Made by a program: the position numbers and the translations under genes
The notes under the pieces: generated by a model
Databases searched by the model: none
Seen by the model: the letters and a program-made list of their open reading frames with translations, nothing else
What the model was told of the DNA's origin: nothing
Shown: positions 1 through 6,151 of the stretch, piece after piece
How positions within the stretch are numbered: position 1 is the first letter of the stretch
How the letters are laid out: the number at the start of each line of letters is the position of its first letter
NCBI GenBank assembly: GCA_945637225.1
Contig: CALZDE010000009.1
Location: 1-20,182 of the forward strand
Direction: 5' to 3'
Source of the DNA: an uncultured Selenomonadaceae bacterium
Lineage (GTDB): Bacteria; Bacillota; Negativicutes; Selenomonadales; Selenomonadaceae
DNA: 20,182 bases

Positions 1-3
1 AAA

Positions 4-405
4 ATGCAGATAACGGACAAGGTAAGGGAATTTCTGAAAATGGATTTCCTTGAGGAACTTGATGAGCGTTTTAAATCATTGGATGAGAGATTTGAAAAGT
101 TTTTAAATGGCGGTAACGATAATTCATTAGCTAATGTTTCTATTGAGGAATTAGATGGTAATGTAAAGCAGCTTAATTTGGTAATGCGTCAGTATTTTGA
201 GCTTTTGCGTAATAAACGGCGGCTTTTCGTTATGAACTTCTTTGTTGGTCTTGTTCGTGGCGTCGGTTTTACGGTGGGAGCTACGGCGGTTTTTACCATG
301 CTTATTTACCTTTTGGGTTTAGTGGTAGATATGAATCTGCCTATTATCAGCGAATGGGTTGCGGATTTCATTAACATGGTGGAGAGCAGCAAAAATGCAA
401 AGTAG
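4..405 (+). CDS. DUF5665-domain membrane protein
   Basis: A 133-residue protein of unknown function. The first half is charged and probably helical or coiled (about residues 1-70, with a repeated LDERF motif). A Lys/Arg-rich stretch (about 69-73) leads into a hydrophobic segment (about 74-108) with the pattern FF-x5-GVG-x3-GAT, and the end carries a conserved NLP (111-113). This layout matches my recollection of the DUF5665 family, small single-span proteins of Firmicutes. The frame is open to the window edge, so the true start may lie upstream. Another possible start is the ATG at 40, which has a purine-rich AAGGTAAGGG 11 bases before it. The gene overlaps the next one by 11 bases, which suggests translational coupling. 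Family assignment is from memory of its pattern; no biochemical role can be given. Confidence 0.7.
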   Translation: MQITDKVREFLKMDFLEELDERFKSLDERFEKFLNGGNDNSLANVSIEELDGNVKQLNLVMRQYFELLRNKRRLFVMNFFVGLVRGVGFTVGATAVFTMLIYLLGLVVDMNLPIISEWVADFINMVESSKNAK

Positions 406-685
406 CAAGCGAAAAATTAATTATATGAAGGAGAATATGGAGCTTCTCAATAATATGTTTGCTGAAAGCTTCTTTTTGACGATTAGTCCGTTGCGTATCT
501 TTCTGTCAGAGTTTTTTACATCTATGGGAAGCGGTGTAGCGGCAGCTTTGGGTGTAACTGTTTTGCTGGGTGTTATAGCAGAGCCGATTATTGGTTATTT
601 GCAGGAAAATATGCCCTCTATGGTGGATGTTTTTATAAGATTTCGTGATGTTGCAGTGTCATTTATGCAGATGAGAGTACACTAG
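395..685 (+). CDS. small membrane protein, DUF5665-like paralog
   Basis: A 96-residue protein, not recognised by name. The start at ATG 395 is chosen because GGAGAG (381-386) stands 8 bases upstream and the gene then overlaps the previous one by 11 bases; an in-frame ATG at 359 has no better ribosome binding site. ATG 425 and ATG 437 are further alternatives. The protein has a basic N-terminus and one hydrophobic segment (about residues 44-68). From residue 40 it aligns without gaps to its neighbour: FF, then G six residues after the second F, then G-x-T at twelve, then N-x-P about thirty further on. This suggests an old tandem duplication. Function unknown. There is no clear terminator after the stop codon. 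Confidence 0.65.
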   Translation: MQSSKRKINYMKENMELLNNMFAESFFLTISPLRIFLSEFFTSMGSGVAAALGVTVLLGVIAEPIIGYLQENMPSMVDVFIRFRDVAVSFMQMRVH

Positions 686-778
686 GCAGGTTTATTATGG
701 CAAAGTACGCTTTTTTATAGCAAAACATTACGCTAAAAATGTTTATCTGTATACATTCAAAAAATACAAAAATACCTA

Positions 779-807
779 TTGACAATACAATTTTTTTAGT
801 CTATAAT
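779..807 (+). promoter_or_regulatory. sigma-A-type promoter of amtB leader
   Basis: A perfect TTGACA (779-784) and a perfect TATAAT (802-807) are separated by 17 bases, so transcription should begin near 813-815. It is the strongest promoter match in the window. It faces amtB, with about 230 bases of untranslated leader between. Confidence 0.85.
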
Positions 808-815
808 AACACATG

Positions 816-839
816 TCGAAAGGCAAAGGCGCCCATCGG
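816..839 (+). promoter_or_regulatory. putative antiterminator hairpin A in amtB leader
   Basis: GGC (822-824) and GCC (831-833) enclose a six-base loop AAAGGC. Beyond a 2x2 internal loop, TCGA (816-819) pairs with TCGG (836-839). The 3' side overlaps the 5' arm of the terminator that starts at 832, so the two cannot form together. Loop positions 1 (A) and 4 (G) fit the hexaloop pattern known for ANTAR-protein targets. The core stem is only 3 pairs. The regulatory role is inferred. Confidence 0.4.
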
Positions 840-871
840 AACTAAGATAGTTCTGGTGGGTTTTTGTTTTT
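832..871 (+). terminator. intrinsic terminator 1 in amtB leader
   Basis: A 13-pair stem (832-844 with 848-860, three G-T pairs) closes a 3-base loop and is followed by TTTTTGTTTTT. It lies only about 20 bases after the predicted transcription start, so the terminated RNA would be about 55 bases. It precedes amtB and does not end a gene, which points to attenuation or to a short terminated RNA. Confidence 0.8.
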
Positions 872-908
872 ACCGATTGACTTGATATATCAAATTTCAA
901 ATGCAGGA

Positions 909-924
909 TAGACAATGGTGTCTG
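909..924 (+). promoter_or_regulatory. putative antiterminator hairpin B in amtB leader
   Basis: TAGAC (909-913) pairs with GTCTG (920-924) around a six-base loop AATGGT. The core GAC-AATGGT-GTC resembles hairpin A's GGC-AAAGGC-GCC, with the middle base pair changed from G-C to A-T. Forming it would remove bases 918-924 from the 5' arm of the second terminator. The loop again has A at 1 and G at 4. Confidence 0.4.
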
Positions 925-990
925 AAGCTTCTAGCTTGGCTGTTAAGTGGATTTAATAGCTGGCTTGAAGAATCAGGCACTTTTGTTTTT
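918..990 (+). terminator. intrinsic terminator 2 in amtB leader, very long stem
   Basis: An 8-pair outer helix (918-925 with 973-980), a short internal loop, and a long inner helix (928-946 with 953-970, one bulge and one mismatch) close a 6-base loop. TTTTGTTTTT follows at 981-990. It stands 54 bases before the amtB start codon and would block transcription into amtB unless disrupted. Confidence 0.75.
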
Positions 991-1044
991 CGCAATTATT
1001 CCGTTGTTTATTTAGGAAGTTGTTTTTAGAAAGGATGACTTAAA

Positions 1045-2373
1045 ATGAGTGAAATTAATGCAGGCGATACCGCTTGGGTACTGATAAGTGCGGCTCTTGT
1101 ATTTATCATGACTCCAGCTCTTGGTTTCTTCTATGGCGGCATGGTTCGCAGTAAAAATGTTTTGAATATCATCATGCAGAGCTTGTTCATAGCTGGTATG
1201 ATTACTGTTGAGTGGGTGCTCATCGGTTACACTATGGCTTTTGGTGATGACGCTTCTGGTCTGATTCCTGGTTTTGTAGGCAGCTTTGAGAAGCTCGGTC
1301 TTGCAGGTATCGGCTTAAATATTCTCGATGGCGGTACTATTCCTGAGATGGCTTTTGTAGCTTTCCAGTGCATGTTCGCAATCCTGACTCCAGCCCTCAT
1401 CATTGGTGCTTTTGCAGAGCGTATCAAGTTTGCTGCTCTGGTAGTATTCAGCCTTCTGTGGGCACTTCTCATCTACAACCCAATGGCTCACATGGTATGG
1501 GGCGGCGGCGTTTTAGCTCAGCTGGGTGCTCTTGACTTCGCAGGTGGTCTGGTTATTCACATTCTTTCCGGTGTTTCTGGTCTTACTATTTGTATTCTTC
1601 TTGGCAAGCGTCGTGGCTACGGCAAGACTGCAATGCTTCCACACAATATGCCAATGGTTGTTTTAGGTGCTTCTCTCCTGTGGTTCGGCTGGTTCGGCTT
1701 CAATGCAGGTTCCGCTCTTTCTGCTGGTGAATTAGCTGCAAGTGCTTTCGTAGTAACTCAGGCTGCTGCTGCTGCTGGTCTGGTTGGCTGGGTATTAACT
1801 GAGTGGGTTCGCGATGGCAAGCCTACTGTATTAGGTGCTGCTTCCGGCTGTGTAGCTGGCCTGGTTGCTATTACTCCTGCCGCTGGTTATGTTGAAGCTA
1901 TTCCTGCTGTTATTATCGGTCTTGTTGGTGGTGTTATCTGTTACTACTCTGTAGCTGTTCTGAAGACAAAGCTTGGTTACGATGATTCCCTTGATGCTTT
2001 CGGTGTTCATGGTATTGGTGGTACTTGGGGTTCTATCGCAACTGGTCTTTGGGCAACTACCGCTATCAATCCTGATGGTGCAGATGGTCTGTTCTATGGC
2101 AGCTCCGACCTGCTGGTAGCTCAGCTGATTTCCACTGTTGTAGCTTATGGTTTAGCTATTGTTGGTTCCTACATTCTTTATCGTATCATCAGTGCATTCA
2201 TGTCTGTTCGTGTTGGTGCTAAGGCTGAGGTTACTGGTCTTGACTCCGCTGAGCATGGTCAGAGTGCATACATCAACCCATTACTGGGTGGCAGCCTCTT
2301 AGGTGGCAGCATGAGCAATGAGCTGGGTGCTTCTTCTCTCAAGGCTGAGACTATATCACCTGCTTTCAAGTAA
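1045..2373 (+). CDS. amtB: ammonium transporter AmtB
   Basis: A 442-residue inner-membrane channel for ammonium/ammonia, normally a trimer with eleven helices per subunit. Family hallmarks are present: GFFYGGMVRSKN (27-38), the Amt signature from D164 (DFAGG), the pore twin histidines H172 (VIHILSG) and H322 (FGVHGIGG), and F107 at the outer phenylalanine gate. The C-terminal tail keeps the GLDSAEHGQSAY stretch (398-409) that in studied AmtB proteins lies by the membrane and responds to the PII partner. There is no signal peptide of the enterobacterial kind. AGAAAGG (1028-1034) is the ribosome binding site. The PII gene follows after 27 bases, the usual regulatory partner. Expression is probably controlled by the two terminators in the leader. 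Confidence 0.97.
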   Translation: MSEINAGDTAWVLISAALVFIMTPALGFFYGGMVRSKNVLNIIMQSLFIAGMITVEWVLIGYTMAFGDDASGLIPGFVGSFEKLGLAGIGLNILDGGTIPEMAFVAFQCMFAILTPALIIGAFAERIKFAALVVFSLLWALLIYNPMAHMVWGGGVLAQLGALDFAGGLVIHILSGVSGLTICILLGKRRGYGKTAMLPHNMPMVVLGASLLWFGWFGFNAGSALSAGELAASAFVVTQAAAAAGLVGWVLTEWVRDGKPTVLGAASGCVAGLVAITPAAGYVEAIPAVIIGLVGGVICYYSVAVLKTKLGYDDSLDAFGVHGIGGTWGSIATGLWATTAINPDGADGLFYGSSDLLVAQLISTVVAYGLAIVGSYILYRIISAFMSVRVGAKAEVTGLDSAEHGQSAYINPLLGGSLLGGSMSNELGASSLKAETISPAFK

Positions 2374-2400
2374 TTCCTGGAAAAATAGGGGGAAAACATC

Positions 2401-2757
2401 ATGAAGATGACAAAGATAGATATTGTTACTCGTGCTAATAAGCTGGATGAGCTTAAGGATGCACTTAATGAAATTGGTGTTCAGGGCATGACTGTCAGCC
2501 AGGTTTTCGGCTGTGGTATTCAGAAGGGGCATCGTGAGGTATATCGTGGCAAGACTTACGATATCAGCCTTCTGCCAAAGGTAAAGGTAGAGACTGTTGT
2601 TTGTGAAATTCCTGCCGAAAAGGTTATTGATGTAGCACAGTCAGTTTTACAGACTGGTGAGCCTGGCGATGGTAAGATTTTCGTTTATGAATTAGCTAAT
2701 GCAGTTCGTATACGTACTGGTGCTTCTGGTCCTGAAGCTATCATGGATGAAAAATAA
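2401..2757 (+). CDS. glnK: nitrogen regulatory protein PII (GlnK/NrgB type)
   Basis: A 118-residue cytoplasmic trimeric signal protein that senses 2-oxoglutarate and ATP/ADP and, in known pairs, plugs AmtB when nitrogen is plentiful. Visible features are Q41 in CGIQKGH, the T-loop YRGKTY (48-53) with Tyr53 at the place of the uridylylated Tyr51 of enterobacterial PII, LPKVKVE after the loop, and the B/C-loop run TGEPGDGKIFVYE then RIRTG. The N-terminal DIVTR-x-N-K-L and the C-terminal GPEAI resemble the NrgB branch of Firmicutes, and the order amtB then PII is that of Bacillus nrgA-nrgB. A GGGGG ribosome binding site lies near 2388. Whether Tyr53 is modified here cannot be told. Confidence 0.95.
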   Translation: MKMTKIDIVTRANKLDELKDALNEIGVQGMTVSQVFGCGIQKGHREVYRGKTYDISLLPKVKVETVVCEIPAEKVIDVAQSVLQTGEPGDGKIFVYELANAVRIRTGASGPEAIMDEK

Positions 2758-2777
2758 AAATTAATATATGTGATTTA

Positions 2778-2810
2778 GGAGTTGATGAAAGTCAGCTCCT
2801 TTATCTTTTT
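2778..2810 (+). terminator. terminator after amtB-glnK
   Basis: An 8-pair stem (2778-2785 with 2792-2799), loop TGAAAG, then a U-rich tract to 2810. It ends the ammonium operon. Confidence 0.8.
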
Positions 2811-2825
2811 AGTAAAGACTGTCTA

Positions 2826-2839
2826 TTGTATACGTACAA
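2826..2839 (+). repeat. inverted repeat upstream of sstT, possible operator
   Basis: TTGTATACGTACAA is a palindrome (TTGTA/TACAA around TACG) 47 bases before the sstT -35 box. TTGTAC recurs at 2853-2858, and TTGTACGT recurs at 2932-2939, just downstream of the -10 box. Sites of this look are bound by GntR-type repressors in other bacteria, but the regulator here is unknown. Confidence 0.35.
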
Positions 2840-2885
2840 AATCTTAAAAACATTGTACTTTTTCTTTAAAGATGGGCTATATGGC

Positions 2886-2914
2886 TTGACATTTGTTGTT
2901 TCAATGACTAAAAT
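2886..2914 (+). promoter_or_regulatory. promoter of sstT
   Basis: TTGACA (2886-2891) and TAAAAT (2909-2914) with a 17-base spacer. Start of transcription is expected near 2921, giving a leader of about 50 bases. Confidence 0.75.
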
Positions 2915-2971
2915 AGAAAAGGTCAGTTGTCTTGTACGTGACGAAATATTTAGTGAAGGGGTTTCTTTCTA

Positions 2972-4195
2972 ATGAAAAGTACTATCGAGTGGTGGCAGAG
3001 TATCAATCTGCTTATCCGTATTGTCATCGGTCTCTGTGTCGGTGCTATTCTGGGTGTAATGATTCCAGATAATTCTCTGGTGCCTATGTTTGGTAAGGTG
3101 TTTGTTGGCCTGTTGAAGGGCGTAGCACCAGTTTTGGTATTCATTCTGATTATCGGTGCGCTTACTAATGCCAGCGGTAACATTGGTTCCCGTTTCAAAA
3201 CCGTTATTATGCTGTATGTAATTGGTACTCTTTTAGCGGCAGCTTCCGCTGTTTTATTCAGCACCGTTTTCCCTGTTACCATGACTCTTACTGATGCTGT
3301 AAGTGATGCGGCTCCAAGCGGTATCGGTCAGGTACTGTCTACTATCATTACTAATATGGTAGCAAATCCTGTGGCTGCTCTGATGAATGCAAACTATGTA
3401 GGTATTCTTACCTGGGCAATTATCTTTGGTTTAGCTTTCAAGAAGTTAGCAAATGATTCTACCCGCAAGGTAATTTCTGATTTTGCCAGTGTAGTAGCTA
3501 AGGCTGTTGCATGGATTATTCAGGTTGCTCCTTTCGGTATCATGGGTCTGGTATTCTCCTCTGTTGCTGAGAGTGGTCTGGCTATCTTTGCAGATTATGG
3601 TGTTCTGCTGGCTGTTCTGGTAGGTACCATGTTTGTTATGGCTTTCATTGTAAATCCACTGATTGGTTATATTTTCCTGAAGCGCAATCCATATCCATTA
3701 GTTTTCCGTTGCCTGAAGGAAAGCGGTGTTACAGCTTTCTTTACCAGAAGCTCTGCTGCAAACATTCCTGTTAATATGACTCTCTGCAAGAAGCTTGGTC
3801 TTGACGAGGATTTCTATTCCGTATCCGTTCCATTAGGTGCTACCATCAATATGGAAGGTGCGGCTATCACCATTACTGTAATGACTCTGGCAGTTGCTCA
3901 TACACTGGGCATTCAGGTAGATGTTCCTACTGCTATTATCCTTTCTGTACTGGCTACTGTAGGTGCATGCGGTGCATCAGGTGTAGCTGGCGGTTCCCTG
4001 CTCCTTATTCCTATGGCATGCTCTCTGTTTGGTATCAGCAATGATATTGCTATGCAGGCAGTAGGTGTTGGCTTTATTATCGGTGTAGTTCAGGATTCTT
4101 GCGAAACCGCACTTAATTCTTCCAGTGATGCTCTTTTTGCAGCTATTGCAGAATTTCATGACCGCATGAAACAGGGCAAGAAGGTTGAGTTTTAA
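2972..4195 (+). CDS. sstT: Na+/serine-threonine symporter SstT
   Basis: A 407-residue inner-membrane protein of the dicarboxylate/amino acid:cation symporter family; E. coli SstT is about the same length and imports serine and threonine with sodium. The re-entrant hairpin and substrate-site motifs are visible: TRSSAANIP (258-266), sodium-site NMEG (293-296), GASGVAGGS (334-342) in the second hairpin, and QDSCETALNSSSD (374-386), which is typical of SstT and differs from the aspartate and C4-dicarboxylate carriers of the same family. GAAGGGG (2955-2961) is the ribosome binding site, 10 bases before the ATG. It is a single-gene unit with its own promoter and terminator. Amino acid uptake fits an organism that ferments amino acids, but that is inference. 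Confidence 0.95.
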   Translation: MKSTIEWWQSINLLIRIVIGLCVGAILGVMIPDNSLVPMFGKVFVGLLKGVAPVLVFILIIGALTNASGNIGSRFKTVIMLYVIGTLLAAASAVLFSTVFPVTMTLTDAVSDAAPSGIGQVLSTIITNMVANPVAALMNANYVGILTWAIIFGLAFKKLANDSTRKVISDFASVVAKAVAWIIQVAPFGIMGLVFSSVAESGLAIFADYGVLLAVLVGTMFVMAFIVNPLIGYIFLKRNPYPLVFRCLKESGVTAFFTRSSAANIPVNMTLCKKLGLDEDFYSVSVPLGATINMEGAAITITVMTLAVAHTLGIQVDVPTAIILSVLATVGACGASGVAGGSLLLIPMACSLFGISNDIAMQAVGVGFIIGVVQDSCETALNSSSDALFAAIAEFHDRMKQGKKVEF

Positions 4196-4211
4196 TTTTA
4201 GCTAGCAATTT

Positions 4212-4247
4212 AAAGAATCAGTTATTTAATGACTGGTTCTTTTTTTG
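4212..4247 (+). terminator. terminator after sstT
   Basis: A 14-pair stem (4212-4225 with 4229-4242) with loop TTA is followed by a run of T. The 5' arm is A-rich, so it might act in both directions, but there is no gene on the minus strand. Confidence 0.85.
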
Positions 4248-4297
4248 TAATATTAGGAAAAATCTTTTATATAAATGATGAAATTTTCTAAAAAGTG

Positions 4298-4306
4298 TGA
4301 TATAAT
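4298..4306 (+). promoter_or_regulatory. extended -10 promoter of diguanylate cyclase gene
   Basis: TGATATAAT is an extended -10 element with perfect TATAAT at 4301-4306. No good -35 box stands 17 bases upstream. The leader is about 75 bases and contains a small hairpin, GTTGT/ACAAC. Confidence 0.6.
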
Positions 4307-4387
4307 AAACTATAAAGACAATTGTTGTTTTTTCACAACACTTTGCAGACTTAGAGAAATTAGGGATGGATAGAGGATGATGTTTTT

Positions 4388-6121
4388 ATGACAGGTTATT
4401 TCATACAGGACTTGATTGAGAAAAATATAATAACCCTGGAAATGCTGGATAATATTTTGGGACCTGTTGCAGTATTGAAGTTACGCAATTCAAGAGTGAG
4501 GGTTTCGTGGTGTAACGAACAATTCTGTCAGCTGACTGGCTTTGGGGACATAGAAGAAATATTGGCTAAGGATGACCTGGCAGAGTGTATTTATCCTGAT
4601 GATGTATACAGTTATTTAGATATGTTTACTATGGCTGAGAATGCACTGCCGAAGGGATGTATTAACAGGGGCCGTTATGTAAAGCCTGATGGACATATTG
4701 TCATGTATAAGGCGAACTGTTTTTATCTCCGCTATGATGGTGAGTATAAGTATTTCTATGTGTCTTTCCTCGACGTTACTGAGCAGCATTATCAGCGTTT
4801 GCGTTTGCAGGCGGCTATGAAGCAGAACAAGGTTAATTATTGGGATTGGAATATACTTGACTGTACCTGTACCATATACACAGATGTTGATAAAAAATCC
4901 ATTCACCCAGGCATAGATTTTCTTGATCAGAATGAAACTGTATTTGAGGATTTTCCTTATGGTTTTGTGCGTAAGTATGATTTTCCTGCTGATTACAAGG
5001 AAAGCTTTGTGCGTTATGCCGAAAAAATGCTTAATGGCGTAGATTTAAGCAACAGGGATTTGGAATTTCCGCTTATACAGTCAGATGGAAAGCTGATATG
5101 GTTCTCTGTTACCTGTCAGTCACTCAGGGATGATAATGGCCATCTAGGGCATATCATAGGCACTTATAAAAACATTACCAGCAGTATAGATGAAAGAAAT
5201 CAGAATAAGTATAATCAGCATGTGCGAGAAGCTCTCTTGAAGCAGGCGATGTATGACCTTACCATAAACTTGACGAGCAATTTCCTCGTAGAAGATAACA
5301 GTAAGGAACAGCTTTGTGCAGAGGCTGGTGTCGAATTCCATACATATACAGATTATATTGATAAGATGGGCAATCAGCTTATCATGCCTGACCACAGGGA
5401 GAAATTCTTGAATTTCTTCAATAGGGAGCGCCTGCTTGAGTTGCTGGAGAAGGATGAAAGTACGCTGGTACTTGAATATCAGCGCATGTATAATGGTACT
5501 CCTAAGTGGTTCCGACTGGTAGCAAATCCTTTCCGTATGGACCCTGATGATGATATTTGGCTCTATTTCCTTGTTTATGATATAGATGATACCAAGCAGA
5601 GAGAGAAAGAGCTGGAGCGTCTGGCGGCAACTGACAGCCTGACGGGCTTATTCAACCGTTCCTATACAGTACAGCTGATGGAGGAGCATATCAAGGCTTA
5701 TCCTAATGAAAATGCAGCGGTGATTTTTGTTGATTTGGATAATTTCAAGCAGGTCAATGATACTATGGGCCACGCAGTAGGTGATGACATACTTATTTGT
5801 GTAGCGGCTGTTTTCGGGGAATTTTTCGGTGATAATTCAATCCTTGGACGTATCGGCGGTGACGAATTCCTCATGATGTACTACGGTTTTGAAAGAGAGG
5901 AACTGCAAGGCAAGCTGGAATCTCTGATTGATTATATTCACGAAACATGCAATATGCTCTGTCCTGATATTCCGGTAACGGCGTCAGTTGGCTACATCGT
6001 TTACCCAGATGATGGTATCAATTTCTATAGTTTAATAGATAAAGCTGATAAGGCTCTTTATACCGTTAAGTCCAGCGGTAAAAATTCAGCTTTGCATTAT
6101 GATGAGTCAATGGATGATTAA
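4388..6121 (+). CDS. triple-PAS diguanylate cyclase (GGDEF)
   Basis: A 577-residue soluble signalling protein expected to make cyclic di-GMP from two GTP. Three PAS-like segments precede the cyclase; each ends in the usual D-x-T or D-I-x-D pattern (FLDVTEQ near 127, YKNIT near 270, YDIDDTKQ near 397). The GGDEF domain begins at about 411 with LAATDSLTGLFNR. FVDLDNFKQVND (447-458) gives the metal-binding Asp449 and the nucleotide site, and GGDEF itself is intact at 490-494, so it should be active. The RxxD inhibitory site, which would end six residues before GGDEF, is absent (G481 and S484 instead). No membrane span is seen. AGAGGAT (4372-4378) is the ribosome binding site. The stop lies 30 bases before the siroheme reductase, with no terminator between, so the two are probably co-transcribed. 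Ligands of the PAS domains are unknown. Confidence 0.92.
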   Translation: MTGYFIQDLIEKNIITLEMLDNILGPVAVLKLRNSRVRVSWCNEQFCQLTGFGDIEEILAKDDLAECIYPDDVYSYLDMFTMAENALPKGCINRGRYVKPDGHIVMYKANCFYLRYDGEYKYFYVSFLDVTEQHYQRLRLQAAMKQNKVNYWDWNILDCTCTIYTDVDKKSIHPGIDFLDQNETVFEDFPYGFVRKYDFPADYKESFVRYAEKMLNGVDLSNRDLEFPLIQSDGKLIWFSVTCQSLRDDNGHLGHIIGTYKNITSSIDERNQNKYNQHVREALLKQAMYDLTINLTSNFLVEDNSKEQLCAEAGVEFHTYTDYIDKMGNQLIMPDHREKFLNFFNRERLLELLEKDESTLVLEYQRMYNGTPKWFRLVANPFRMDPDDDIWLYFLVYDIDDTKQREKELERLAATDSLTGLFNRSYTVQLMEEHIKAYPNENAAVIFVDLDNFKQVNDTMGHAVGDDILICVAAVFGEFFGDNSILGRIGGDEFLMMYYGFEREELQGKLESLIDYIHETCNMLCPDIPVTASVGYIVYPDDGINFYSLIDKADKALYTVKSSGKNSALHYDESMDD

Positions 6122-6151
6122 ATATTTTTCAAATACTAAGGAGAGGAAATT

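Noticed and set aside
816..860. Possible c-di-GMP riboswitch (GGCAAAG-like sequence) before amtB
   Set aside because: Only a short word resembles the GEMM motif. The second helix, tetraloop and receptor are absent, and the stretch folds as a simple hairpin and terminator.
882..893. TTGATATATCAA palindrome as an adjacent first ANTAR hairpin
   Set aside because: Its loop ATATAT has A at position 1 but T at position 4, and the stem is only three pairs, so it does not fit the expected loop pattern.
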